Position numbers and translations under genes: made by a program. A DNA stretch of 64,000 nucleotides from the NCBI RefSeq assembly GCF_003967075.1, contig NZ_AP018664.1, positions 558,001 to 622,000 on the forward strand. Reading direction: 5' to 3'. Shown here piece after piece: positions 52,833-60,609 of the stretch; position 1 is the first letter of the stretch; each line of letters opens with the position of its first letter. This stretch comes from Sphingobium amiense. Its GTDB lineage: Bacteria; Pseudomonadota; Alphaproteobacteria; Sphingomonadales; Sphingomonadaceae. The notes under the pieces are model-generated. The model made no database searches. It saw nothing but the letters and a program-made list of their open reading frames with translations, and was not told the origin of the DNA.

Positions 52833-53154
52833 CACCCAGAAACGCAACTCCGGACCAAACCCACACTTTCGATTTCAAAAAATCTTCGAAGGCAGCCGAC
52901 CGTGATCGTTCGAGTGTTCTACGGAGGGAGGGGGCATCGAATCGCGGCCGATCGAGTGATGTGCCATCGACACGCTCCACCGCCGGGATGGCTCGCCTCG
53001 GTCCGAACTGAAGCTAATTGGGTTGGAAGAGCGTCAGCGAACATCGGACAGCCGCACTCGCGGATCCTGCTAAAGGGCTAAATCGGCGCCCCCATTCCGG
53101 ACGCAATCTTGCCGCGAGCTACCGCCCAACATCCATCCTGCGCCTCCAACCGAC

Positions 53155-53172
53155 TATACAGCCGTATCGTGG
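53155..53172 (+). promoter_or_regulatory. Box B site 8 (weak)
   Basis: TATACAGCCGTATCGTGG. The dyad half CGTAT is present but TATAAT is replaced by TATCGT. It lies 219 nt before the receiver gene at 53392. Confidence 0.35.
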
Positions 53173-53391
53173 CGTGAGCCCCGAAATTCTGAATAGAAGC
53201 GCAAAAAGAACGCGGGAGATGTGGGTGTCCGACAGTTTGAAGGGACTGTGCTTTGCGTTCGGCGACCTACAGCTGCCCTCTCTCTTTAGCGCCGCGCAGC
53301 TGTATCGAGCGCCAGTCGTGGAGGCCGGCCCCTCTCCAGCGCGCGGCTCCGGCAATTTATTCCGGCTCACTCTCACGCGATCGGAATTGTC

Positions 53392-53784
53392 TTGAGCCAA
53401 AAAAGCATAGCAATCGTCGATGACGACGATTATCTGCGGAACGCATTGGACAATCTTGTCCGCTCCGCCGGATATTTGGTCGTACAATTCTCGTCCGCCG
53501 AGGCATTCCTGGCCCGCACTTGCGAGGCCCCTCCTGATCTTTTGCTTACGGATTACAACCTGGGCGGGATCGATGGAATCGAGCTGATTCGAATACTCCG
53601 TAATTCCGGTGATTTGATTCCAGCGCTGGTCATGAGCGCCCACGACGGTGAAATCTTGCGAGAACGGGCGCTTGCTGCGGGCGCTCTTGGATTTCTCGAA
53701 AAGCCATTCGTTGCCGACCATCTACTCGAGATGATTGAGCAGGGCCTCAAGCCGAAGCCTTCAGACCTCAACGGTTCTTTCTGA
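53392..53784 (+). CDS. Single-domain response regulator (orphan receiver)
   Basis: Receiver-only protein of 130 residues. Acidic DDDD at 10-13, phosphoacceptor Asp54 in LLLTDYNLGG, Ser in VMSAHD as the switch residue and Lys in FLEKPF. It has no kinase gene nearby. The TTG start at 53392 has only a weak GGAA upstream, and no better start is available because the frame is open only from there. It is one of three such output-less receivers in the window (5783, 44773, 53392). Confidence 0.85.
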   Translation: MSQKSIAIVDDDDYLRNALDNLVRSAGYLVVQFSSAEAFLARTCEAPPDLLLTDYNLGGIDGIELIRILRNSGDLIPALVMSAHDGEILRERALAAGALGFLEKPFVADHLLEMIEQGLKPKPSDLNGSF

Positions 53785-53826
53785 CCTCGAAAAGTCATCT
53801 GCAAGGCATCGGCGACGCTCGATTTT

Positions 53827-53844
53827 GATACGCCCGTATAATGG
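53827..53844 (+). promoter_or_regulatory. Box B site 9
   Basis: GATACGCCCGTATAATGG, perfect dyad ATACG-CC-CGTAT plus TATAAT. It is 376 nt before the carbonic anhydrase start. Confidence 0.7.
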
Positions 53845-53954
53845 CCTGTCCCACACCTGATGGACCACAATAGGCGCGGTGTTTCCTCCGGCTAGCGACA
53901 ATCACGAAACTGGACGGGCTTTTGTGGCGAAGGATTAACGATGATAGGAGATAT

Positions 53955-53972
53955 TGCGCCGACAAAGGCGCA
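53955..53972. other. Short hairpin in leader
   Basis: Perfect arms TGCGCC and GGCGCA with loop GACAAA, in the leader of the carbonic anhydrase gene. It may be an RNA element or chance. Confidence 0.3.
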
Positions 53973-54220
53973 TCCCCGTTCGCGCAGGGGCCGTCCAGGT
54001 GAAGGGTGCGGCCTGCGGCCCAACCCTGCTGTGATGGCAACCTCGCTACCGCTGCCTGCGTCCGCCCAAACCCGACCTCGCATTTTCCTCGTAGTGCGGT
54101 CACGTCGAACGGGCTGAACGAAGCAGGCCTAAGCCCGCCCGCGCCTGCAATTCGACGGCTCGACGTCCGACATTACCCGCCACACACCATCTGCCAGTGC
54201 CTGAAAACATGGAGACTCAA

Positions 54221-54769
54221 ATGGACTTTCTTGAAACGATCACCGGACGGAACGAGGGATTTGCCTCGAGCGGCTTCGTCGAAGGGCTCAAGATGCTTCC
54301 CTATGAGAAGACGGTCATCATTGGCTGCGTCGATCCGCGCGTCGACCCGGCCGACCTGTTCGATCTCAAGACGGGTGAGGCTGTCGTTATCCGTAACGTC
54401 GGCGGACGCATCAACACGGCGCTGTTGGAGACAATGGCGATCCTCAGGACCGTCGCTGGCGTCGCCGGCAAGCCGATCGGCGATGGCTGGAATCTGATCG
54501 TGCTGCACCACACCGATTGCGGCATAATCCCGGCCCACAAGCACGCGCCTGAACTTCTCGCGAAGCACCTCAACGTGACTACGCAGGAACTCGAGCAGAT
54601 GGCGATCGACGACCCGTATGAAGCAGTCCGCCTGGATGTTGCGGCGCTGAAGGCCAACCCCAACCTTCCCGCGGGCTTCATGGTCTCGGGAGTGGTCTAT
54701 GACGTCGCAGATGGCAAGGTCGAGACCATCGTACCACCGACCCGTCTCCGTGAAGAGGCGGCGGCCTGA
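54221..54769 (+). CDS. Beta-class carbonic anhydrase
   Basis: Small beta carbonic anhydrase of 182 residues. Zinc ligands Cys36 (IIGCVDPRVDP), His97 and Cys100 (LHHTDCGI), with Asp38 and Arg40 forming the catalytic dyad, are all visible. It interconverts carbon dioxide and bicarbonate. ATG at 54221 has GGAG six bases upstream; in-frame starts at 54197 (GTG) and 54209 are alternatives. It is followed at once by an MFS exporter whose start overlaps its last codons' surroundings by only 20 bases of spacing, so the two form an operon. Confidence 0.9.
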   Translation: MDFLETITGRNEGFASSGFVEGLKMLPYEKTVIIGCVDPRVDPADLFDLKTGEAVVIRNVGGRINTALLETMAILRTVAGVAGKPIGDGWNLIVLHHTDCGIIPAHKHAPELLAKHLNVTTQELEQMAIDDPYEAVRLDVAALKANPNLPAGFMVSGVVYDVADGKVETIVPPTRLREEAAA

Positions 54770-54788
54770 CCAAACTGCGAGGTCGGTG

Positions 54789-56330
54789 GTGGCAAATGCA
54801 AGCTTGAGCCGCGAGAAGCTGCTGGTGCTTCTGTGTGTCTCCGTTCCGTCCTTCATGATCAACCTGGACGGCAACATCGTCGCGGTTTCGCTGCCATCGA
54901 TCGCGCACAAGCTGAATGCGAGCTTCGCCGCGGTCGAATGGGTTATCAGTTCCTACACGCTGACCTTCGCCGCGCTCGTGATGCCGGCGGGTGCTCTTGC
55001 CGATCGCTACGGCCGAAAACGCATCCTGCTTATCGGTCTCGCGCTTTTCACTTTGGCCTCGTTCTTCTGCGGGGCGGCGCCGACATCGACGGCGCTCAAT
55101 GTGGCGCGCGCATTTCAAGGCATCGGGGCGGCGCTCCTCCTGAGCGCCGCGCTGGCATTGCTCTCGAAAGAGTTCCAGGGAGCCGAGCGCGCGCCCGCCT
55201 TCGCCTTCTGGGGCTCCGTCATCGGCATCGCGATCACGCTAGGACCACTCATCGGCGGCGTCATCACTCAGAAGCTCGGCTGGGTGTGGGCGTTCTTCGT
55301 GAACGTGCCGGTTGGCATCGTGATGATCGTGCTGACCGCCTACACTGTCGAGGAGTCGCGGGATCCGGACAGCTCCTCGATCGACTGGGCTGGCTTTGTC
55401 AGCTTCGCGTCATCACTGTTCCTCCTGACTTTCGCGCTCATCTCCGGAAATCGCCGAGGCTGGTCCGACCCACAGATCGTCGCGGCGTTGATCGCCTCGG
55501 CGGTGCTTTTCGCGGCTTTCATCATCGCCGAGAAGCGGCAAAGACGTCCGATGCTGGATCTCAGCTTCTTTCGGCGGCCAACCTATATCGGGGCCAACCT
55601 CGCCGGGCTTGCCTACGCCGCGGCCCTGCTGACGATGCTGACCTATATCCCACTTTATTTCCAGGGCGGTTTCGGGCTGTCGCCATCGACCGCCGGTATA
55701 TTGATGGTGCCGATGGCGCTCCCCCTGTTCATCGTCCCGAGGATCGTCGGCAAATATCTTGTCCATAAGTTTTCGGGCCGTGGCCTGTTGACCACCGGCC
55801 TAATTCTGGTGAGCAGTGGCATGTTCGCGCTCGCCGCACTTGTGCCAGGCCATCGCTTCGAGCCTATGCTCGTTGCGATGCTCATTGCCGGAGTCGGTGC
55901 CGGAGTCCTGAACGGCGAGACCGCCAAGGTCGGCTTAAGCGTCATCCCCCCCGAACGGGCAGGGATGGCCGCCGGCGTTGGCGGCACCGTCCGATTTGCC
56001 GGGATCGTGGTCGGCTTTGCCGCGCTCGGCGCCGTACTTTATGAAAGGGTCGCGTTCTCGATCAGCCGATCCATTCCCGGGCTGTCGGCGGCTAGCGTTC
56101 ACCAGATCAGCGGGTTCATCGCTTCCGGCAACATTGCGGCTGCAAATCGTCTCCAGCCCGGTGTGCAGGCAACCTTACTCGCCGGTTTCGGGGAAGGTTA
56201 CCAGGTCGTGTTTTTCGCGGCAGGCGTGATTGCGGCGTTAGGCGCGGTGGCGAGCTGGACGTTAGTGGCCTATGTCAAGCCATCGACCTCGCTCTCCAAC
56301 GTCGAAGTCCCGATCGCGGAAATCGACTGA
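54789..56330 (+). CDS. MFS drug exporter, DHA2 type
   Basis: Fourteen-segment major facilitator of about 513 residues. Helix 1 is VSVPSFMINLDGNIVAVSLPSIAHKL, motif A is ALADRYGRKRILLIG, and motif C-like GITLGPLIGGVIT follows. It exports hydrophobic drugs or toxic acids by proton antiport. The start is uncertain: GTGs at 54786 and 54789 follow GAGG, while the frame is open to 54699 inside the carbonic anhydrase gene. It is downstream of that gene by about 20 bases. Confidence 0.9.
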   Translation: MANASLSREKLLVLLCVSVPSFMINLDGNIVAVSLPSIAHKLNASFAAVEWVISSYTLTFAALVMPAGALADRYGRKRILLIGLALFTLASFFCGAAPTSTALNVARAFQGIGAALLLSAALALLSKEFQGAERAPAFAFWGSVIGIAITLGPLIGGVITQKLGWVWAFFVNVPVGIVMIVLTAYTVEESRDPDSSSIDWAGFVSFASSLFLLTFALISGNRRGWSDPQIVAALIASAVLFAAFIIAEKRQRRPMLDLSFFRRPTYIGANLAGLAYAAALLTMLTYIPLYFQGGFGLSPSTAGILMVPMALPLFIVPRIVGKYLVHKFSGRGLLTTGLILVSSGMFALAALVPGHRFEPMLVAMLIAGVGAGVLNGETAKVGLSVIPPERAGMAAGVGGTVRFAGIVVGFAALGAVLYERVAFSISRSIPGLSAASVHQISGFIASGNIAAANRLQPGVQATLLAGFGEGYQVVFFAAGVIAALGAVASWTLVAYVKPSTSLSNVEVPIAEID

Positions 56331-56391
56331 GCGACTGCTCGAAACGTCACGTCTTGTCGAAACGTCATCTGGCTCGTTGCACGGTGCGAGT

Positions 56392-56409
56392 TATACTGCC
56401 GTACAATTT
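56392..56409 (+). promoter_or_regulatory. Box B site 10
   Basis: TATACTGCCGTACAATTT. It lies 77 nt before the hydrolase at 56487. The -10 would be TACAAT. Confidence 0.5.
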
Positions 56410-56486
56410 TCCCGACCGACCCCAACGGATACAAATTCGCGGTCAATTCGAAGCTTCTCAGGGAAAATGCGCTTTGGGGTCGGGCA

Positions 56487-57386
56487 ATGAACATGGATGT
56501 GGTTGGCGCGAAATCGGAACCTGTGACCGAGATCGGGATGATCGCCCTCGCGGATGGAATTTCAGTCCGCCGCATGGTCGCCCAGCCGGAATCACCCAAG
56601 GGCACGGTGATCCTGCTCCACGGCTTTCCCGAGACTCTTTACGCGTGGCGAGGCATCGCGCGCGCCCTGGCGGACGAATATGAGGTCCATACGTTCGATT
56701 GGCCGGGATACGGGCTTTCGACGCGGCCGTCGCCTGATGCCTTCTCTTATGCGCCGAGCAACTACGCCAACCTTCTCCGTCAATATATCTCCGCGGCGGG
56801 AATCGATCGGTCGAACCTCACCATCTATGCGACCGACATCAGCGGACTGCCGACCTTGCTTCTGGCGTTGCAAGAGCCGGATATCGCCCGCAAGATCATC
56901 GTCGGCGATTTTGCTCCGTTCAACCGGCCCGACCTTATGCATCCGGACCTGCGGGACCTGAAGGTAAAGCCGCTGTCGGAGCAGATCCGGGAAACATGGA
57001 ACGCCGCCTGGAATGACCTGGTTGAGGCCCGGGGCTTCGGCGCCGGGCTGCCGCCGGAAGCGCAATTCGATGTCGCTCGTGAGTTCAAGGACGACATGGC
57101 GCAGTCCTGGAAGCACAGCGATCTGACCACGATGGACGCCTTCTACCACTATTATTCCTATTTCACCCGCGACGAGGACTATTTCGAGCAGCGGGTCGGA
57201 GGCTTCTCGGCCCCGGTCAAGGTCGTCTGGGGCGAACTCGATCCCTACATTGACAAGGCAATGGGCGTGGAACTCGCGGAGCGACTGGGTGCCGAGTTCA
57301 AGCTTCTGCCGGGAATCGGTCACTATCCTCACAATCAGGCACCGGAGCAGGTCGTCGCGGAAATCCGCGACTCCTTCCTGCCGTGA
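56487..57386 (+). CDS. Alpha/beta hydrolase with Asp nucleophile (haloalkane dehalogenase-like)
   Basis: Alpha/beta hydrolase of 299 residues. The oxyanion loop is LLHGFPETLYAWRGIAR, the elbow LTIYATDISGLPTLLLAL has Asp, and VVWGELDPYID with GIGHYPHNQAP provide the acid and His. It is related to the protein at 47841-48710 in the elbow context and WGE-DPYI block. It is expected to act on halogenated or epoxide substrates, without direct proof. It overlaps or abuts the SnoaL-like gene (57401), 14 bases downstream. Box B site 10 heads the pair. Confidence 0.87.
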   Translation: MNMDVVGAKSEPVTEIGMIALADGISVRRMVAQPESPKGTVILLHGFPETLYAWRGIARALADEYEVHTFDWPGYGLSTRPSPDAFSYAPSNYANLLRQYISAAGIDRSNLTIYATDISGLPTLLLALQEPDIARKIIVGDFAPFNRPDLMHPDLRDLKVKPLSEQIRETWNAAWNDLVEARGFGAGLPPEAQFDVAREFKDDMAQSWKHSDLTTMDAFYHYYSYFTRDEDYFEQRVGGFSAPVKVVWGELDPYIDKAMGVELAERLGAEFKLLPGIGHYPHNQAPEQVVAEIRDSFLP

Positions 57387-57400
57387 CTACAGGGGTAACC

Positions 57401-57805
57401 ATGGGAGATACTTTTGTGAGCGCAGACAACAAGGCGATCGTCATCCGAGCTCTGACAGGCGTTTTTGTCGACAAGGATGCGGGCGTGGTCGACGAGATTT
57501 TTTCGCCGGACTACAAGCAGCATAACCCCGCGATCCCAAATGGGCGCGAGGCGATCAAGGCTGTCATTGGTTCTCTCGGCCCCGACTTCAAATACGAGAT
57601 CGGCATGGTCGCGGCAGAAGGCGAATATGTGATGGTGCACGGTCGATATACCGGCTGGGCACCTAACCCGATGATCGCAGTCGATGTCTTCCGTGTCGTT
57701 GACGGCAAACTCGCAGAGCATTGGGACGTCATGCAAGAAGAGGTCGTAGCCGCAGCCACCGCCTCGGGAAACGCGATGTTCACCAATCCTCAAGCGCTTT
57801 CATAA
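57401..57805 (+). CDS. SnoaL-like (NTF2 fold) protein
   Basis: Small NTF2-fold protein of 134 residues. NKAIVIRALTGVFVDKDAGVVDEIFSPDYKQHNP is the conserved helix and pocket start of SnoaL-like polyketide cyclases and ester cyclases, and EHWDVMQEEV the end. The substrate is unknown. ATG at 57401 has AGGGG seven bases upstream; a GTG at 57383 overlapping the previous stop is an alternative. It is the second gene of the hydrolase pair. Confidence 0.85.
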   Translation: MGDTFVSADNKAIVIRALTGVFVDKDAGVVDEIFSPDYKQHNPAIPNGREAIKAVIGSLGPDFKYEIGMVAAEGEYVMVHGRYTGWAPNPMIAVDVFRVVDGKLAEHWDVMQEEVVAAATASGNAMFTNPQALS

Positions 57806-57940
57806 TAACCAAAGCGCGCAAGTGACTTGATTTGCTATAACCTGGCCACGACTTGGCGTCCCGCCAGCGCGCGCTACCGCCTGTTGAAGCGCTTATTTTA
57901 TCCGGGGCGCCGAATTATCACGAGCAACCGGCAAGACTAT

Positions 57941-57958
57941 TGCACCAGCGTATAATGG
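57941..57958 (+). promoter_or_regulatory. Box B site 11
   Basis: TGCACCAGCGTATAATGG. It lies 92 nt before the hydrolase at 58051. Confidence 0.6.
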
Positions 57959-58050
57959 GACCAGCGAGCAAGATCGAATAGCGGTGCAGACACGGATTGA
58001 AGTCCGTCGCCCGGACTTTGTTATCCGGTTCCTGCACTAAAGGATTAGCT

Positions 58051-58848
58051 ATGAAATCTCTTCTCACCATTGCGGCAATGGCATTGGCCGCAACCTCCGC
58101 CACTCCCGCTCTGGCGAAGAGCAACGACAAACCGACCATCGTCCTTGTGCACGGCGCCTGGGAGACCGCCGGCGTCTGGGCCGAGGTGGAATCCGGCCTC
58201 GAGAAGGACGGATACAAGGTCAAGACGGTCAACCTCCCTGGTCGCGAAGGCAACCCGATGCCCGCAGGCGAGGTCACCCTCGACGCGTATCAGAAGGCGG
58301 TCGCGCAGGTGATCGCGGGCGAGACCAAGCCGGTGATCCTGGTCGGGCACAGCTTCGGTGGCTTCGTGATTTCGGCGGAGGGCGAGGCAGAGCCCGAGAA
58401 GATCAAGACGCTCGTCTACGTCGCCGCTTATCTTCCGCTCGACGGCCAGTCGTTGCTCGGCCTCGCGACCACCGATGCCGGCAGCAAGGCAGGCGAAGCC
58501 CTCATCATCGACAAGGACAAGGGTATCGCCGGCATCAAATATGAGGCGCGCGCCGGGCTCTTCGCGAACGGCGCGCCGGCTCCGGTCGGTGATGCCGTTG
58601 CCAAGGGTATCGTCGACGAACCCCTCCCGCCATTGACCATGCCCGTTCATCTGACTGCCGACCGCTTCGGTAAGGTCGACAAGGTCTATATCCACACGCT
58701 GCGCGACCAGGTGGTGAGCCCCCCCTTCCAGGCTCAGATGGTTGCGGCGACGCCCGTCCGGTCCGAACTCAGCATCGACACCGGCCATATTCCGTTCATC
58801 GTCAACCCCCCGGGCTTGGTGAAGCTGATCGAGGACGCCGCCAAGTAG
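58051..58848 (+). CDS. Exported serine alpha/beta hydrolase
   Basis: Alpha/beta hydrolase of 265 residues with a signal peptide (MKSLLTIAAMALAATSATPALA). Oxyanion motif VLVHGAWE, nucleophile elbow LVGHSFGGFV (Ser) and catalytic His in IDTGHIPFI. It is a clear paralogue of the protein at 9525-10319. ATG at 58051 has AAAGGA eight bases upstream; the frame is open to 57997 with no support. Box B site 11 lies upstream, whereas the paralogue is on the box A side, so duplicates are under different boxes. A terminator-like hairpin follows. Confidence 0.9.
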   Translation: MKSLLTIAAMALAATSATPALAKSNDKPTIVLVHGAWETAGVWAEVESGLEKDGYKVKTVNLPGREGNPMPAGEVTLDAYQKAVAQVIAGETKPVILVGHSFGGFVISAEGEAEPEKIKTLVYVAAYLPLDGQSLLGLATTDAGSKAGEALIIDKDKGIAGIKYEARAGLFANGAPAPVGDAVAKGIVDEPLPPLTMPVHLTADRFGKVDKVYIHTLRDQVVSPPFQAQMVAATPVRSELSIDTGHIPFIVNPPGLVKLIEDAAK

Positions 58849-58858
58849 GCGGCATTCC

Positions 58859-58887
58859 GTGGGCCGCTGGCTTTGCGAGCGGCCCAC
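58859..58887. terminator. Bidirectional terminator hairpin
   Basis: Perfect 10-bp arms GTGGGCCGCT and AGCGGCCCAC around a 9-nt loop, between the hydrolase stop (58848) and the convergent cysteine hydrolase (58952). AACCTTTC follows on the plus side. Confidence 0.6.
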
Positions 58888-58951
58888 AACCTTTCAACCA
58901 ACAATGAGCGGTCCGCGTCGAACGGCGTCCACACATCGGCGTCATTGGCGC

Positions 58952-59578
58952 TCAGACGGTTGCCTTGATCGCCCGCACCAATTCGTCGGTCGTCAGGACT
59001 TCATGTGCGTAGGTCGGCGCATCGATGTCCAGGGCAGCATGTAATGCTTCGGGCGAGCGGGCGGCCGTTCCATCCCGAACCAACGTCACGTGAAAGCCGA
59101 GTTCCATGCCGTACCGACCCGTCGCCTCGAGGCATGTGTTCGCGAGCAGGCCCACACAGATGATCTTTTCCCGGCCATAGGCCTTGAGCTGATGTTCGAG
59201 GTCCGTGTTGGGAAAGCCGCTCGACCCCCAGTGCTCCTTCACAAGAATGTCGCCTTCGAGCACCGGGAAATCAGGATGGAAAGTGCCGCCCCAAGTGTCC
59301 TTTGCGAACGCTTGCCGCTGTGCTGCGCCGAGCTGGTAGGGTGAAGGATACTTCCAGTTCACATAGTCGCCGGGTTCCCAGCGATGATGCGGGACATGGT
59401 AGATTTTGATCCCGGCCGCGCGAGCGGTGCTGACGATGGTCCGCAGATTGTCGAGAAGGTGATTTTCCGTGGCGATCTCCTCGACCCATGGCCAGAGTTT
59501 GCCGTCCTCCGAGAGGAAGTCGTTGTAGAAATCGATGCAGAGCAGGGCCGTGATCGACGGGTCATAGGTGGTGGTCAT
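58952..59578 (-). CDS. Isochorismatase-like cysteine hydrolase
   Basis: Cysteine hydrolase of 208 residues. Catalytic Asp in LCIDFYNDFLSEDGK and Cys in VGLLANTCLEATGRYGMELG. It is a close paralogue of the protein at 27061-27678 and a more distant one of that at 18026. GGTTCGACCATG precedes the start with only a weak ribosome binding site. It is divergent from the TetR gene at 59698, with a near-perfect 26-bp palindrome between, so it is the likely target of that regulator. Confidence 0.9.
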   Translation of the reverse strand: MTTTYDPSITALLCIDFYNDFLSEDGKLWPWVEEIATENHLLDNLRTIVSTARAAGIKIYHVPHHRWEPGDYVNWKYPSPYQLGAAQRQAFAKDTWGGTFHPDFPVLEGDILVKEHWGSSGFPNTDLEHQLKAYGREKIICVGLLANTCLEATGRYGMELGFHVTLVRDGTAARSPEALHAALDIDAPTYAHEVLTTDELVRAIKATV

Positions 59579-59626
59579 GGTCGAACCTCATGCGCTGGCA
59601 AGCGGCCTTATCCGTTCGCCTTGCAA

Positions 59627-59652
59627 AAATAGATAATAGCTATAATCTATTT
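59627..59652. promoter_or_regulatory. 26-bp near-perfect palindrome (putative TetR operator)
   Basis: Outer arms AAATAGAT and ATCTATTT (perfect) and inner ATAG/CTAT, broken only by one A on each side. It lies between divergent cysteine hydrolase (start 59578) and tetR (start 59698). It is AT-rich against GC-rich surroundings. Confidence 0.7.
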
Positions 59653-59697
59653 GAACAGCCCCCTTACGAGGGGAGGGCAGAAACCGAGGGTTTGAAG

Positions 59698-60243
59698 ATG
59701 GGACGCTCGTCCAATGAGCAGGCAACGAGAAACCGCGCGAAGATCGTAGACCGGGCCAGCGCGCTGTTTCGTCGCTCTGGCGTAGAGCCGATTTCGGTCG
59801 CCGGCGTCATGGCGGCGACCGGTATGACGGTCGGAGGCTTCTACAAGCATTTTGGGTCGAAAGATGATCTTGTCGCAGAATCCATGAAACTGGCATTTGA
59901 CGGATCTCTGCGTTCCTGGCGGGCGGCCTCATCGATAGTAGCCCACTATTTCGCTAAGAAGCCTGCGGACCAGACGTGCCCGATACAGGCGTTTGCGCCG
60001 TATGTTGCCGATGACGCGGCATCGCCCACATCGCGTGAGGCTTATGCCGAGGGGGCAAGAGCGCTGCTTGAGCAATTCCTGCGGCACGAGTGCGCTCCGA
60101 GCGCCGCGGATGAAGATCAAGGTGATCGCGGAAGGTTGCTATTTTCTGCGATGGTTGGAGCCGAATTTCTCGCGCGCGCTACCTATGGCGCCGACTGGGC
60201 GAAGGAGCTCCAGTCGGTTGTCGAAAGAGCTAGCAAAAACTAA
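59698..60243 (+). CDS. TetR-family repressor with conserved cysteine
   Basis: TetR regulator of 181 residues. HTH at about 14-58 (SVAGVMAATGMTVGGFYKHF). In the ligand domain Cys94 (QTCPIQAFAPYV) occupies the position corresponding to Cys103 in the TetR at 25041 and to NemR Cys106, so redox sensing is possible (inference). ATG at 59698 has GAGGG upstream; a frame from 59590 is open but unsupported. The adjoining 26-bp palindrome is probably its operator, controlling itself and the divergent cysteine hydrolase. Confidence 0.88.
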   Translation: MGRSSNEQATRNRAKIVDRASALFRRSGVEPISVAGVMAATGMTVGGFYKHFGSKDDLVAESMKLAFDGSLRSWRAASSIVAHYFAKKPADQTCPIQAFAPYVADDAASPTSREAYAEGARALLEQFLRHECAPSAADEDQGDRGRLLFSAMVGAEFLARATYGADWAKELQSVVERASKN

Positions 60244-60609
60244 AGAATTTCGAGGAGCCGGACCGTTTCTTCGTCTGGCCGTTTCATACCCAGCGCTCGA
60301 GAGAACTTGGCTGGTTCCGCCCCTTAAGCGGTTCGTGTGCCAATAGGCGTGCGATACACGAATATAATGTCCGGCTTTCGCCGTTCCCTGTAGCTCTTGA
60401 GTAGCCGTAGCGACACGAAGAATGAAGTGAAAACAATGTCTCGCCAAACCCGCCGCTCCACGCATGCCAGCCGGCCGAAAGCCGCCATGGCTCTTCGAAA
60501 GGGAGGTAAAATCACCAACCTGCCTTTCTTCAGTTGCGGGAACGGTTGGATCAGGGAAGCCTTCAATCGTGCGACTGCGAAAGCGATTCCCCATTCTGGA
60601 ACTGCGCTG
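60244..60609. other. Non-coding region upstream of retropepsin-like gene
   Basis: 366 bases holding box B site 12. An in-frame extension of the next gene back to 60397 is possible, but the codons there are Arg/Lys-rich and the signal peptide begins at 60610. Confidence 0.5.
60353..60370 (+). promoter_or_regulatory. Box B site 12
   Basis: GATACACGAATATAATGT. It is 239 nt before the start chosen for the next gene, 26 nt before the alternative start at 60397. Confidence 0.5.

Larger units (their letters stand above)
52406..53391. other. Long non-coding region upstream of sigma and receiver genes
   Basis: Nearly 1 kb with no gene I can support. It holds the 16-bp tandem repeat at 52801-52832 and box B site 8. 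Frames in it are Arg/Pro/Ser-rich. The extended N-terminus of the sigma gene lies at its left end. Confidence 0.5.
53785..54220. other. Non-coding leader region before carbonic anhydrase
   Basis: 436 bases holding box B site 9 and a hairpin at 53955-53972. A 58-codon frame starts at 53941 but has no ribosome binding site and no recognisable content. If box B site 9 drives the carbonic anhydrase gene the leader would be about 370 nt. Confidence 0.5.

Noticed and set aside
53018..53395. 125-codon plus-strand frame before the receiver gene
   Set aside because: Ends by overlapping the receiver start, has no ribosome binding site and no recognisable motif.
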